63,538 nucleotides of DNA, taken from contig JAAUSR010000024.1 of NCBI GenBank assembly GCA_012032555.1, positions 1-63,538 on the forward strand, written 5' to 3'. The stretch comes from Thioploca sp. Its GTDB lineage: Bacteria; Pseudomonadota; Gammaproteobacteria; Beggiatoales; Beggiatoaceae. The position numbers and the translations under genes were made by a program. Below, piece by piece: positions 18,181-27,121 of this stretch (the stretch's first letter is position 1; each line of letters opens with the position of its first letter). The notes beneath the pieces were generated by a model, which worked only from the letters and a program-made list of their open reading frames with translations, was not told the origin of the DNA and searched no databases.

Positions 18181-19308
18181 TTATCGTAATAGCTTCTCAA
18201 TAACACCTTGATAAATCGTAGCTAGCGTTTCGAGATCTTCAACACTAACACACTCATTAACCTGATGAATTGTTGCGTTAAGGGGACCAAGTTCAATAAC
18301 TTGAGCACCGGTGGGTGCAATAAATCGTCCGTCTGAAGTTCCTCCGGCGGTTGAGAGAGTCGCTTGGTAGCCACATACTTCTAAAATAGCTTGCTGAGTA
18401 ACCGCTACTAAAGTTCCTGCCGGCGTCAGAAAAGGCCAGCCAGAATGTCGCCACGTTAAATCAGATTTCAGTTGATATTGTTCTAATAATTGAGTAACCA
18501 CTGCTTGTAACTGAGTGTGAGTTACTTCGGTACTGTAACGGAAATTGAATAAAACTTCCAATTCCGCTGGAATCACGTTATCTACCTTTTCGCCGGCATT
18601 AAGATACGTTATTTGAAAACTGGTCGGTGGAAAAAATTCATTCCCCTGATCCCATTGAGTTTCACATAAAGTTTTTAACAATGGGGCAAAGCGATGAATT
18701 GGGTTGTCCGCTTGGTGTGGGTAAGCCACATGACCTTGTACACCATGAATAATTAGATGACCATTTAATGAACCACGGCGTCCATTTTTAATGGTATCAC
18801 CTAAGCGGTTCACACTAGAGGGTTCACCAACTAAACACCAAGTTATCTGTTCACCTTTAGTTTGTAGGTAGTTGATAACTTTAACTGTGCCATTGACAGC
18901 AATCCCCTCTTCGTCACTCGTTAATAATAACCCGATTGAACCGGCGTGATCAGGGTAAGCTTGAATAAAACGCTCACACGCAATCACCATAGCGGCTAAG
19001 CTGCCTTTCATATCAGCAGCACCGCGTCCATACAATAAACCGTTATGGACGGTGGGTGTAAACGGTGGAAATTGCCATTGTTTGAGCAAACCCGGTGGGA
19101 CAACGTCGGTATGTCCAGCAAATACGAGTAGCGGTTCGGTTTGACCATGTCGTACCCACAAATTATCTACTTCACCAAATCGAAGCCGCTCCACCACAAA
19201 ACCTATCGATTGTAAGTAATTGGCAATGAATGATTGACAACCCGCATCATGGGGTGTCACCGAAGGACGGCTAATCAGTTCGATAGCTAATTCTAATGTA
19301 GATATCAT
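18181..19308 (-). CDS. dapE: Succinyl-diaminopimelate desuccinylase
   Basis: A 375-residue M20-family di-zinc amidohydrolase that releases succinate from N-succinyl-LL-diaminopimelate in lysine and peptidoglycan synthesis. Motifs: FAGHTDVVPPG (zinc His, catalytic Asp), GRGAADMKGSLAAM (bridging Asp), TSDEEGIAVNGT (catalytic Glu pair), LVGEPSSVNRLGD and a C-terminal GGTSDGRFIAPTG with the zinc ligands. Length is normal for DapE. It is the last gene of the yciB to dapE cluster, 30 bp after ppiC. Confidence 0.95.
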   Translation of the reverse strand: MISTLELAIELISRPSVTPHDAGCQSFIANYLQSIGFVVERLRFGEVDNLWVRHGQTEPLLVFAGHTDVVPPGLLKQWQFPPFTPTVHNGLLYGRGAADMKGSLAAMVIACERFIQAYPDHAGSIGLLLTSDEEGIAVNGTVKVINYLQTKGEQITWCLVGEPSSVNRLGDTIKNGRRGSLNGHLIIHGVQGHVAYPHQADNPIHRFAPLLKTLCETQWDQGNEFFPPTSFQITYLNAGEKVDNVIPAELEVLFNFRYSTEVTHTQLQAVVTQLLEQYQLKSDLTWRHSGWPFLTPAGTLVAVTQQAILEVCGYQATLSTAGGTSDGRFIAPTGAQVIELGPLNATIHQVNECVSVEDLETLATIYQGVIEKLLR

Positions 19309-19338
19309 GCCAAGCTACTTTTTTCAAATAAGCTACTA

Positions 19339-20208
19339 TTATTCAGGCGCTGTGGTTTTTTCAGTTGTAGTAGCCTTATCTTTATCGGTATTTTCTGCTT
19401 TTACCGGGTTGATGACTTCAATTTTAGCTTGCTTCTTAAGTTCATCCATATATTTTTGCATTTGTTGCCCTTGTAAACTCGTTTTAATTTTTTCTTTAAC
19501 ATTTTCAAAGGGTGGTAAAGGGACTTCACGAAGATCATCTACTTGGATAATGTGCCAGCCAAACTTGGTTTTGACCGGGGTAGTGGTATATTGTCCTTTT
19601 TTTAGTTGTTCAAGCGCTTTACCAAATTCAGGTTCCACTGTTTTTGAAGTAACCCAACCTAAATCGCCTTCTTTGTTAGCTGAATCCGGATCGATCGACT
19701 TTTGCTTAGCCAATTCAGCTAAAGTTTTACCGGCTTGTAATTCAGCAATAATTGCTTTCGCTGTTTCTTCTTTTTCTACCAGAATGTGCCTCGCTTTATA
19801 TTCTGAAGGCATTTTGATTTTGGCCACTTGGGCATCATATTCCTGTTTCAGTTTAGCATCATCAAGTGGGTGTTTATCTAGATAATTCTGCATGACCATC
19901 GCCATAAGCAGATTGTCTTGCATTTGTTTTATTTTTTCTTGGAATTCTGGAGATTGTTCCAATTTTTGTTGCAAAGCGGCTTGCCTGAGTAATTCACGGT
20001 CGACCAGTTCATCAATTAGTGTTTGAGTATCAGGCATAACATTAGTCCGTGTTTGTTCCATTCGCGCTTTGGCATAATCATCATACGCTTGTTGAGTAAT
20101 CGTGGTATCATTTATTTTCACTACTGGATCAGTCGGATTAGCATAGCTAACTGAAAGTAGGGATAAGATCCATAATAACAAGCTTATTTTAAGCAAAGTG
20201 TTAAACAT
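19339..20208 (-). CDS. Periplasmic parvulin-type peptidyl-prolyl isomerase (PpiC/SurA-like)
   Basis: A 289-residue protein with a signal peptide (residues 1-23, ending SVSYA). An N-terminal helical chaperone region contains the DELVDRELLRQAALQ block, and the rotamase domain lies at about 130-230 (KARHILVEKEETAKAI, GGWVTS-like GDLGWVTSKTVEPEF, KTKFGWHIIQVDD). It should assist folding of exported proteins. The C-terminus is a Lys/Thr/Glu-rich tail. It follows bolA by 19 bp; the yciI-bolA-ppiC order is known from other gammaproteobacteria. Confidence 0.88.
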   Translation of the reverse strand: MFNTLLKISLLLWILSLLSVSYANPTDPVVKINDTTITQQAYDDYAKARMEQTRTNVMPDTQTLIDELVDRELLRQAALQQKLEQSPEFQEKIKQMQDNLLMAMVMQNYLDKHPLDDAKLKQEYDAQVAKIKMPSEYKARHILVEKEETAKAIIAELQAGKTLAELAKQKSIDPDSANKEGDLGWVTSKTVEPEFGKALEQLKKGQYTTTPVKTKFGWHIIQVDDLREVPLPPFENVKEKIKTSLQGQQMQKYMDELKKQAKIEVINPVKAENTDKDKATTTEKTTAPE

Positions 20209-20227
20209 GTTGGATTCTCCAATATAA

Positions 20228-20518
20228 CTATTTATTTAATTTAGAAAATTCTTCTGGTGTTTGCGCTTGAATACTTAAAGCATGAATAACGGTATTCATT
20301 AACTCATCTACCGCAGCATAAACGAGACGATGACGTTGTATCAAGGATTGATTACTAAATTGGGGACTCACGATAGTAACAACAAAGTGTCCACCACCGG
20401 CCTGAGTGCCAGGATGTCCCACATGTTTATGACTTTCATCAGTCACTTCTAAGTAAGTTATGGTGAAAGCAGTTTGGAGTTTTTCCTTAATTAACTGGGT
20501 ATGATTAGTATTGGGCAT
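20228..20518 (-). CDS. bolA: BolA family protein
   Basis: A 96-residue BolA/IbaG-type protein. It has the class II KH-like fold signature: KLQTAFTITYLEVTDESHKHVGH followed by HFVVTIVSPQF and QRHRLVYAAVDELM. The conserved His in the second helix and the loop lacking a Cys fit a BolA that binds a [2Fe-2S] cluster together with monothiol glutaredoxin. It starts 2 bp after the stop of yciI, suggesting translational coupling. Confidence 0.9.
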   Translation of the reverse strand: MPNTNHTQLIKEKLQTAFTITYLEVTDESHKHVGHPGTQAGGGHFVVTIVSPQFSNQSLIQRHRLVYAAVDELMNTVIHALSIQAQTPEEFSKLNK

Positions 20519-20520
20519 GG

Positions 20521-20820
20521 TTAAGGTAAAACTTTTTTGAACGGTTTAACAATGATTTGAGCATATACGCCTGCTTGATAGTAAGGATCGGCATCTGCCC
20601 AAGCACAAGCTTCTTCTAACGATGAAAATTCAGCCACGACTAAACTGCCAGTAAAGCCAGCTTGACCTGGATCCGGTGAATCAATTGCTGGGTGTGGTCC
20701 GGCTAACACTAAGCGACCTTGAGATTTCAGGGTTTCTAAACGTGACAAATGAGCTGGGCGAGTTTTAAAACGGGCTTCTAAACTATTGGGTACATCTTCA
20801 CTGATAATCGCATAGAGCAT
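20521..20820 (-). CDS. yciI: YciI family protein
   Basis: A 99-residue dimeric alpha-beta barrel protein. It matches YciI over its length: [40 protein letters not shown] and [20 protein letters not shown], including the His and Asp of the putative active site. Its reaction is unknown. It lies in the usual yciB-yciI-bolA order, though here an HD-domain gene is inserted between yciB and yciI. Confidence 0.92.
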   Translation of the reverse strand: MLYAIISEDVPNSLEARFKTRPAHLSRLETLKSQGRLVLAGPHPAIDSPDPGQAGFTGSLVVAEFSSLEEACAWADADPYYQAGVYAQIIVKPFKKVLP

Positions 20821-20854
20821 AATTAGTTTTTTATTCCTTTGCCAATAAAACGAA

Positions 20855-21453
20855 TTAAGTCATCGTTGTTACTTTGCTGCTGTCATCGCGAGATAAAGTT
20901 TGCTGCAATGCCAAGGCTTGTTTAGCTTCTGCTAAAATAGTGTCATAATAAGATTCTAACCGGGGATTAATCCCCTTAGTCCAGCAACAACTTGTTCCGA
21001 CCATTCTAAATATTCTTGACGACGTTCTAATGACCAAGCTTGGGGTGGTGAATAGGTGATATCATAAACATTACAAATTTTATCAGCAAGTTTGACTTGT
21101 TTAGCACGAATTGATTTATGGGAAGCCAATTCAATTTGCAAGCGCTTGCGTTGAGGTTTTGGTAAACTTTTATCATCGGTTACTTCTTGTACTAAGGTTA
21201 ATACTTCGGTACCAAATAATTCGTTGATTTCTTCAGGAGTTGCATTAGTATCTTCTAAAGTATCATGCAACAAAGCACCCACTATGGTTACTATATCTCG
21301 AATTTCCCCTTGTTGCCATAATAATTCGGCCACTTGAATCGGATGATTAATGTAGGGAGAAGTTTCCTGATCTTTTCTCCGCTGGTGACGGTGTTTTTCA
21401 GCAGAAAATTTAAGAGCGGTTAATAATAAGGTCACATCTTCTATACTAAACAT
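20855..21453 (-). CDS. HD-domain (p)ppGpp hydrolase-like protein (MESH1-type), frameshifted
   Basis: The first frame (20956-21453) encodes 165 residues with the MESH1/SpoT hydrolase pattern: [39 protein letters not shown] and [12 protein letters not shown] (the HD and downstream Asp motifs). It stops at GLRGLIPG. Adding one G to the CCCC run at 20972-20975 (plus strand) restores the family's normal end, [20 protein letters not shown]..., finishing at 20855. The break is therefore a one-base loss in a homopolymer, either a sequencing error or a recent mutation. Without it the enzyme is about 198 residues and likely hydrolyses (p)ppGpp or related nucleotides. Confidence 0.75.
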
Positions 21454-21477
21454 TGATGCTTGATTACCAATAATCGG

Positions 21478-22035
21478 TTATGATTTTTCAGTTTTAGATT
21501 CTTCTTCCGTAACCATATATTGAGCAAGATAAAAACTCTGGCCAATAACAAATACTAAAGTGAGCCCCATCATACCAAATAATTTAAAATTAACCCAAGT
21601 ATTAGTATCAAAATGAAAGGCAACGTACCAATTGACTAAGCCCATCACCACGAAGAAAATTATCCAGGCCATATTCAAATAATTCCAAACATGAGGGACA
21701 GTAACACTGATCTGGCTTTCTAACATGCGTTGGATTAAATTTTTCTTCCCAACAAATTGACTCCCCAAAAAAGCGAGAGCAAATGCCCAATTGACAATCG
21801 TTGGTTTCCATTTAATAAATGTCTCATCATGTAGTAGCAATGTGGCTCCACCTAAGACCACGACGAGAACCAAAGTTACTAAGTGCATATTTTCTATTCG
21901 GTGGTGTTTTAACCAAACCCAACCGACTTGTCCCAGTGAGGCAATAATTATCACTGCGGTGGCAACATAGATATCGTAGAGTTTATAAGCGATAAAAAAG
22001 AGTAAAATAGGAAAAAAGTCAAACAGCAATTTCAT
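21478..22035 (-). CDS. yciB: Inner membrane septation protein YciB
   Basis: A 185-residue polytopic membrane protein of the YciB/IspZ family. It opens MKLLFDFFPILLFFIAYKLYDIYVATAV, and carries the family blocks LLLHDETFIKWKPTIVNWAF and NYLNMAWIIFFVVMGLVNWYV. Five hydrophobic segments are visible. YciB proteins influence cell-envelope and septum synthesis. It is the first gene of the leftward cluster. Confidence 0.93.
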   Translation of the reverse strand: MKLLFDFFPILLFFIAYKLYDIYVATAVIIIASLGQVGWVWLKHHRIENMHLVTLVLVVVLGGATLLLHDETFIKWKPTIVNWAFALAFLGSQFVGKKNLIQRMLESQISVTVPHVWNYLNMAWIIFFVVMGLVNWYVAFHFDTNTWVNFKLFGMMGLTLVFVIGQSFYLAQYMVTEEESKTEKS

Positions 22036-22220
22036 AGCAGGTTATCAATCTTGAGTTAAGATTAAATTGAATAGAATAGAAGCATTATAACGAATTTATT
22101 CAATAAGTGTAGTTATTAATTCAATCTCAATTAAGGTCTCTTAATCAGTAACGTGAGTGGCACACTTTTGGCCTATTTTTAAAAGGTACCTTCTATTATG
22201 ACCTTTTAAGGAGTTATCCC

Positions 22221-23123
22221 ATGCGAACCAATCATACCAACTTTAGTCAATGGCTATTGAAATTCAGTAATGCGACTCAAGTGGTTAAACGCCCCTTTTT
22301 TATTATTTATCACCCACATCGTTTGGCTATCAAAGGTACACATACCCGAGAAATTATGGAACTCATTAAACCCGGAGATATTCTAGTCCGTTCTGATAAT
22401 CATTATTTAAGTAGTTTATTCATGCGGGGTACTTTTACCCAGGTGGGTTTTTATTTAGGCGAAGTTAATGAAACTCAATTAAAACAATTAGCCAAGATTG
22501 ACAATCCTACTCAATTTAAATTCGGTAAGCAAATGGTTATCCACGCTAGTGGTGATCAAATTTATCTTGACGATCTCATCGATTTTTGTCGTTGTGATGG
22601 ACTAGCCGTGATGCGTTTTCCTCGGCAATTAAAACTTTTAACATCTCAGTCACTACCTGAAAACCTGCAAGCCTACCTTGCTAATCCAATTCAAGTCATT
22701 CAGGAGGCAACTTCAACCCACTTAAAATCCACAACTGAGGATAATAAAGGAAACTCAGAAAAATCAGAATCTTCTCCCTCAGTGCCTCACCTAGACGCCA
22801 CTGCACTAGCCCTCATTAAAGCTGAAAAAGATATTGCCCAACAGGTGGTTCAAGGGAAAGGCGTTGAATTTGAAAAAATCTTCAAAATTTTGTATCGCCT
22901 CGCTTTAAGAGAATTGACAGTACCTCACCAATATCGATTTAACATTGAACCTTTTTATTTAACCGCCGGTACAGAATTAGTTTATTTTATTACTAAAAGC
23001 ATTGCTTGGAATTATGGGATTGAACCGCAACCAGTCCGTCTATTTTTCAAACAGCGATATGTTATTATGCCCGATGTATTTGTTGACAGCAATCTGGAAG
23101 AGATTTGGAAAGTAGTCGGTTAA
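22221..23123 (+). CDS. YiiX/YebB-like permuted papain-fold amidase-like protein
   Basis: A 300-residue protein with a strong ribosome site (AAGGAG) 8 bp before its ATG. Residues 45-115 contain KPGDILVRSDNHYLSSLFM and TFTQVGFYLG, followed by VIHASGDQIYLDDL, the pattern of circularly permuted NlpC/P60 (YiiX/DUF830) enzymes, in which a His and a Cys form the active site. The usual His is expected at 'T-H-V-G' but here reads TQVGF, so His is replaced by Gln and activity is uncertain. A Ser/Glu-rich insertion (about 175-195) separates it from the C-terminal half, which has CRCDG and the YRFNIEPFYLTAGTELVYF block. Confidence 0.6.
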   Translation: MRTNHTNFSQWLLKFSNATQVVKRPFFIIYHPHRLAIKGTHTREIMELIKPGDILVRSDNHYLSSLFMRGTFTQVGFYLGEVNETQLKQLAKIDNPTQFKFGKQMVIHASGDQIYLDDLIDFCRCDGLAVMRFPRQLKLLTSQSLPENLQAYLANPIQVIQEATSTHLKSTTEDNKGNSEKSESSPSVPHLDATALALIKAEKDIAQQVVQGKGVEFEKIFKILYRLALRELTVPHQYRFNIEPFYLTAGTELVYFITKSIAWNYGIEPQPVRLFFKQRYVIMPDVFVDSNLEEIWKVVG

Positions 23124-23235
23124 ATTCAATTTTGCTTGGGTAAAAAAGCTAAACTACTTTGGTGAAATACTTATTTTCTCAATTAATTTGGCGAGTTGGG
23201 TATTATTTATCATTCAGATCAAAGGTTCTCACTTC

Positions 23236-23709
23236 ATGCTAACTATTGAAGAATTATATCAATTCATGATTGATATCGAATCAGATCGAATAGAAAGAAC
23301 AACCTCAATTAATAAAACGGATAAATTTGCTCAAGCGGTTTGTGCGTTTGCTAATGACTTTCCTCGTCACGGAAGCCCCGGTTACTTACTCTTGGGCGTA
23401 AACAACGACGGTAGCCCTAGTGGTTTACAGGTAGATGATAGATTATTGCAAAATTTAGCGGCGTTGCGTTCAGATGGTAATATCCAACCTTTACCGACTT
23501 TAACGGTACAGGAATACGTTTTACCCGATGCTCAAGGTGAAGTGGCTATTATAGTTGAGGTATTTCCTGCCGATTTGCCCCCAGTGCGTTATAAAGGACA
23601 AGTTTGGATTCGGGTGGGACCAAGACGAGCTATTGCTAGTGAGACAGAAGAACGTCAGCTATCAGAACGACGGGCAACTATGATACGTCATTTTGAGGCT
23701 AGCCATTAA
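23236..23709 (+). CDS. AlbA_2 (Schlafen-type) domain protein
   Basis: A 157-residue protein; the ATG at 23236 is preferred over an upstream extension. It reads RIERTTSINKTDKFAQAVCAFAND, then GYLLLGVNNDGSPSGLQV and VAIIVEVFPADLPPVRYKGQVWIRVG, matching the AlbA_2 divergent-ATP-binding domain. These domains usually precede a long helix-turn-helix region, which is absent, so this is a short stand-alone version or a truncated gene. Next comes a ParA-like remnant. Confidence 0.7.
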   Translation: MLTIEELYQFMIDIESDRIERTTSINKTDKFAQAVCAFANDFPRHGSPGYLLLGVNNDGSPSGLQVDDRLLQNLAALRSDGNIQPLPTLTVQEYVLPDAQGEVAIIVEVFPADLPPVRYKGQVWIRVGPRRAIASETEERQLSERRATMIRHFEASH

Positions 23710-23726
23710 AGGAGTATGCTTAATAA

Positions 23727-24008
23727 TTGTGGACACCGAGAATCTATCAGCAAACAGTATTAAACGAGATCAATATCAATCCATTACCAACTATAACAGC
23801 AGATTATTGTCTTGCCCAACTTAAAAATTATCGCAGCTTAATGCCTATGGCAATGGAAGTACATAAGCCGATGTTTCACCTCAAACCAGCAGACGGCGCT
23901 ATTGGCACCCCTATGCAAGCGGTTAGTGAGTGCTACAATGATTTTAAACAATTGGCAACTGTTATTGCCGATAACTGTCGTCATATTCAAATGGTGAACC
24001 ATGACTAA
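23727..24008 (+). pseudogene. ParA-like C-terminal remnant
   Basis: A 93-codon frame with only a TTG start. It encodes RIYQQTVLNEI and the block LKNYRSLMPMAMEVHKPMF followed by LKPADGAIGTPMQAV, which I recognise as the C-terminal tail of ParA-family ATPases; the Walker motifs are missing. It overlaps the start of mlaF by 8 bp. It could instead be a genuine short protein, so the pseudogene label is tentative. Confidence 0.4.
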
Positions 24009-24825
24009 TCAACTTAATGAAATAGAACCACTCATCAAAATTCGCGGTCTGCAATTTGCGCGGGGCAGCCGCCGGATTTTTGATAGCATCGATATGGATA
24101 TCCCCCGTGGTCAGGTAACTGCCGTTATGGGACCGAGTGGGACTGGTAAAACCACTTTATTACGTCTAATTGGCGGACAATTAAAGCCACATGCCGGTAG
24201 CATTGAAGTAGATGGTTTAGAAGTACCCAACTTATCCACGACTGCCCTCTACCAACTCCGTAAACGCATGGGTATGTTATTTCAAAGCGGTGCGCTACTT
24301 ACCGATTTAACCGTATTTGAAAATGTGGCTTTTCCAATCCGCGAGCACACGCAATTACCAGAATCATTAATTCGTCACCTCGTGTTGATGAAATTACACG
24401 CCGTAGGATTACGGGGCGCACGCGATTTAATGCCCAGTCAACTTTCTGGCGGGATGGCACGACGAGTAGCCTTAGCACGGGCTTTAGCTTTGGATCCCAT
24501 GATGATTATGTATGATGAACCCTTTACCGGTCAAGATCCGATTTCAATGGGAGTATTAGTACGCTTGATTCGCTCTTTCAATGATGCGTTGAATTTAACC
24601 AGCATTATTGTTTCTCATGATGTCCATGAGACCGCTGAAATTGCTGATCTTATCTACATCATTGCGGACGGCAAGATTGTCGGTCAGGGTTCCCCAGCCA
24701 ACTTAAAGAATTCAGAATCGGCTTGGGCAAAACAGTTCATCAATGCTCAAGCCGACGGACCGGTACCGTTTCATTATCCAGCACCCGATTATATGACAGA
24801 TTTGCTCAGAGGTCATTTATGTTAG
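24001..24825 (+). CDS. mlaF: Phospholipid ABC transporter ATP-binding protein MlaF
   Basis: A 274-residue ABC ATPase with Walker A GPSGTGKTT, signature LSGGMARRVALARA, Walker B MMIMYDEPFTGQDP and the H-loop VSHDVHETAEIADL. The pattern and the adjoining mlaE identify it as the ATPase of the Mla system, which moves phospholipids between inner and outer membrane to keep lipid asymmetry. It overlaps mlaE by 7 bp, indicating coupled translation. Confidence 0.93.
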   Translation: MTNQLNEIEPLIKIRGLQFARGSRRIFDSIDMDIPRGQVTAVMGPSGTGKTTLLRLIGGQLKPHAGSIEVDGLEVPNLSTTALYQLRKRMGMLFQSGALLTDLTVFENVAFPIREHTQLPESLIRHLVLMKLHAVGLRGARDLMPSQLSGGMARRVALARALALDPMMIMYDEPFTGQDPISMGVLVRLIRSFNDALNLTSIIVSHDVHETAEIADLIYIIADGKIVGQGSPANLKNSESAWAKQFINAQADGPVPFHYPAPDYMTDLLRGHLC

Positions 24826-25601
24826 AACACTTTCAACGTCTTGGTAATACGGTTTTTGATAGCCTAGAAAAAATTGGCCGTGGACATATTTTTTTCGCCC
24901 AAGTTCTTGCTGGAATACCCGGTTTATTTTGGCGTCCTTATCTGATTGTAGTACAACTTTATGCTGTGGGTGTATTGTCACTGACGATTATTATCGTCTC
25001 TGGCTTGTTTGTTGGAATGGTGTTGGGTTTACAAGGCTACAATACATTGGTTGATTTTGGTGCGACTGAAGCGTTAGGTGCAGTGGTTTCTTTATCTTTA
25101 GTCCGCGAACTCGGACCAGTATTAACTTCATTACTATTTGCGGGTCGTGCCGGTTCGGCTTTGACAGCCGAGATTGGTTTAATGAAAGCCACTGAACAGC
25201 TTTCCGGGATGGAGATGATGGCTGTTAATCCACTGAAACGTATCATTGCACCTCGGTTAGTGGCTGGTGTAATAGCGATGCCACTTTTGGCTGCTATTTT
25301 CAGTGCTGTCGGTATTTTAGGTGGTTACTTAGTCGTTGTGGAATTATTAGGTGTAGACGCGGGTTCCTATTGGTCGCAAATGCAAGATAAAACGGATTTT
25401 ATAGAAGATGTCAGCAACGGAATTATTAAAAGTATTGTATTTGGTATTGTCGTGACTTGGATTGCCGTTTTTGAGGGTTATGATTGTGTTCCAACCTCAG
25501 AAGGAGTTAGCCGCGCCACCACCCGAACAGTGGTACATTCTTCGCTAGCCACCCTCGGATTAGATTTTATCCTGACAGCAGTCATGTTTAGTGATTTATA
25601 G
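24819..25601 (+). CDS. mlaE: Phospholipid ABC transporter permease MlaE
   Basis: A 260-residue permease with five or six membrane segments. It has the MlaE/YrbE signature blocks VRELGPVLTSLLFAGRAGSA, the EIGLMKATEQLSGMEMMAVNP loop and CVPTSEGVSRATTRTVV near the end. The ATG at 24819 overlaps the mlaF stop. mlaD, normally next in the operon, does not follow; a protein with a duplicated domain of unknown function comes instead. Confidence 0.93.
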   Translation: MLEHFQRLGNTVFDSLEKIGRGHIFFAQVLAGIPGLFWRPYLIVVQLYAVGVLSLTIIIVSGLFVGMVLGLQGYNTLVDFGATEALGAVVSLSLVRELGPVLTSLLFAGRAGSALTAEIGLMKATEQLSGMEMMAVNPLKRIIAPRLVAGVIAMPLLAAIFSAVGILGGYLVVVELLGVDAGSYWSQMQDKTDFIEDVSNGIIKSIVFGIVVTWIAVFEGYDCVPTSEGVSRATTRTVVHSSLATLGLDFILTAVMFSDL

Positions 25602-25684
25602 GTCAGTCTAGTTGTTTTCTGTTAGCGAAACTCACTGGTAACTGATAACGGTTCACTGATAACTGAATAGGAGATTTTTTCAAT

Positions 25685-26764
25685 ATGCAGAGAAAATATT
25701 TGTTTAAGGCCTTAATTTTACTTAAGGTGATCAACATAACATGGCCACTACCAATCAAAGCCAATAATGAAGAACCACTTTCACTTTCGTCATCACCCTC
25801 AATGGCATTAACCGAACCGGTTTTAACCGTTCCAAACATCGCTGTGAAAATAGTCGGTACGGCTAAAGAACAAGCCGAGTTAGAACCAGTACAAGCCATC
25901 GTTAAGAGTATTCTTAACAATTCTAAAGTCGGCGTAGTCAAATTGCCCGTATCAGATGGGTGTTCCATTACCCCAGCTTTGAAAATTGCTCAGCATTTGG
26001 AAATTGTTATTAGTGCTAAAAAAGCCTTTCTAGAACCCCAATTAGGTTATCAGGTGAGTATTACTTTACAAGAGCAGGATTTGCAAAGTACTGCTAAACA
26101 GTTTGATTATTTTCTAGCTAACGCCGATAAGCTATATCAAGAGCTAAAAGATTATTTAACTGAATATTTGAACTTGCAACCCAAAACCACCACTGCCGAG
26201 GTAGTCACTGTTCAAGCTGCGCAATCTCAATCCGCTACTCAAGATAAATCCCATCCCGTTGCGCCATTATTAACTACCTCTCCCCCCAATCAGCCGTTAG
26301 CCACCAACCCACTTTCTATGCCTTCATCGCTCGTTAACCACCAACCTAAAACAGTTCTTCCAGAAACAGAAGTCCAACTTAAAAATATGAGCCCGGCCAT
26401 CAAGCATATTGCCATTAAATTGCAAGGTACTGAAAGAGAAAAAGAGGAACTTGAACAAGTACAAACAATGGTTAATGACATTCTCAATTCTTCCAAATTA
26501 GCAGTGGTGAGAATACCGGTGTCTAATGAGCCTATCACCACACCGGCTATTAAAGTTTACGAAAATTTAGAAATTGTTATTGGTATCAAGTCACCGACTC
26601 AAGTGAATCTAGCTTATCAAGTGAGTATCACTTTACAAGAACAAGGCTATTCAGGAGAAGCACGATTGTTTGAATATTATCCACATGATAATCAAAAATT
26701 TTTTAATGAACTCAAAGCTTATTTAACTGAACATTTAAATTTACAACCTCGAATTTCTGGCTAA
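25685..26764 (+). CDS. Putative exported protein with a duplicated 115-residue domain
   Basis: A 359-residue protein with a basic N-terminus and hydrophobic stretch ending near PLPIKA (signal peptide or anchor). Two copies of the same domain are visible, at about residues 50-165 and 245-357: each opens with VPNIAVKIVGTAKEQAELE / IKHIAIKLQGTEREKEELE, followed by LNNSKVGVVKLPVS / LNSSKLAVVRIPVS, then LEIVI, GYQVSITLQEQ, and ends ELKAYLTEHLNLQP. A Pro/Ser/Thr-rich linker joins them. The alternating strand-helix pattern and paired GYQVSITLQEQ strands hint at a small alpha/beta fold. I do not recognise the family. It follows mlaE by 84 bp. Confidence 0.5.
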   Translation: MQRKYLFKALILLKVINITWPLPIKANNEEPLSLSSSPSMALTEPVLTVPNIAVKIVGTAKEQAELEPVQAIVKSILNNSKVGVVKLPVSDGCSITPALKIAQHLEIVISAKKAFLEPQLGYQVSITLQEQDLQSTAKQFDYFLANADKLYQELKDYLTEYLNLQPKTTTAEVVTVQAAQSQSATQDKSHPVAPLLTTSPPNQPLATNPLSMPSSLVNHQPKTVLPETEVQLKNMSPAIKHIAIKLQGTEREKEELEQVQTMVNDILNSSKLAVVRIPVSNEPITTPAIKVYENLEIVIGIKSPTQVNLAYQVSITLQEQGYSGEARLFEYYPHDNQKFFNELKAYLTEHLNLQPRISG

Positions 26765-27121
26765 TCTAAGTAACCCATTCCCAATTTTATAACAGTGATG
26801 AGCAATTAAAACGGGATTGAATTCCGGATAAGGGAAAATTTCATTACTAAAATTGGTTATTTCCACCGAGACCGATTCTCCATTACTTGTTTAGCCGGAG
26901 AAAAGGGATATTACGTACACAACCATCAGTTTATCTCGTTAAATACTTAGTAGCCCTATACATGTAGTGAAGCGGAAAAAATTTATTCTACCTGCTATTA
27001 CAATATATAAAACCGAAGACAATTAAGTAAACTCTAAACTTAATAGCAATGGAGCACTTTTGCAACTGTGAACCATCGAGTTGCTATATGCATGTTATTT
27101 TTTCCCAAAGTAGGCGCATCC
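26765..27121. other. Intergenic, no gene seen
   Basis: About 360 bp between convergent genes. It is AT-rich and holds no supported gene. No strong terminator hairpin with a T-run is obvious. Confidence 0.4.
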
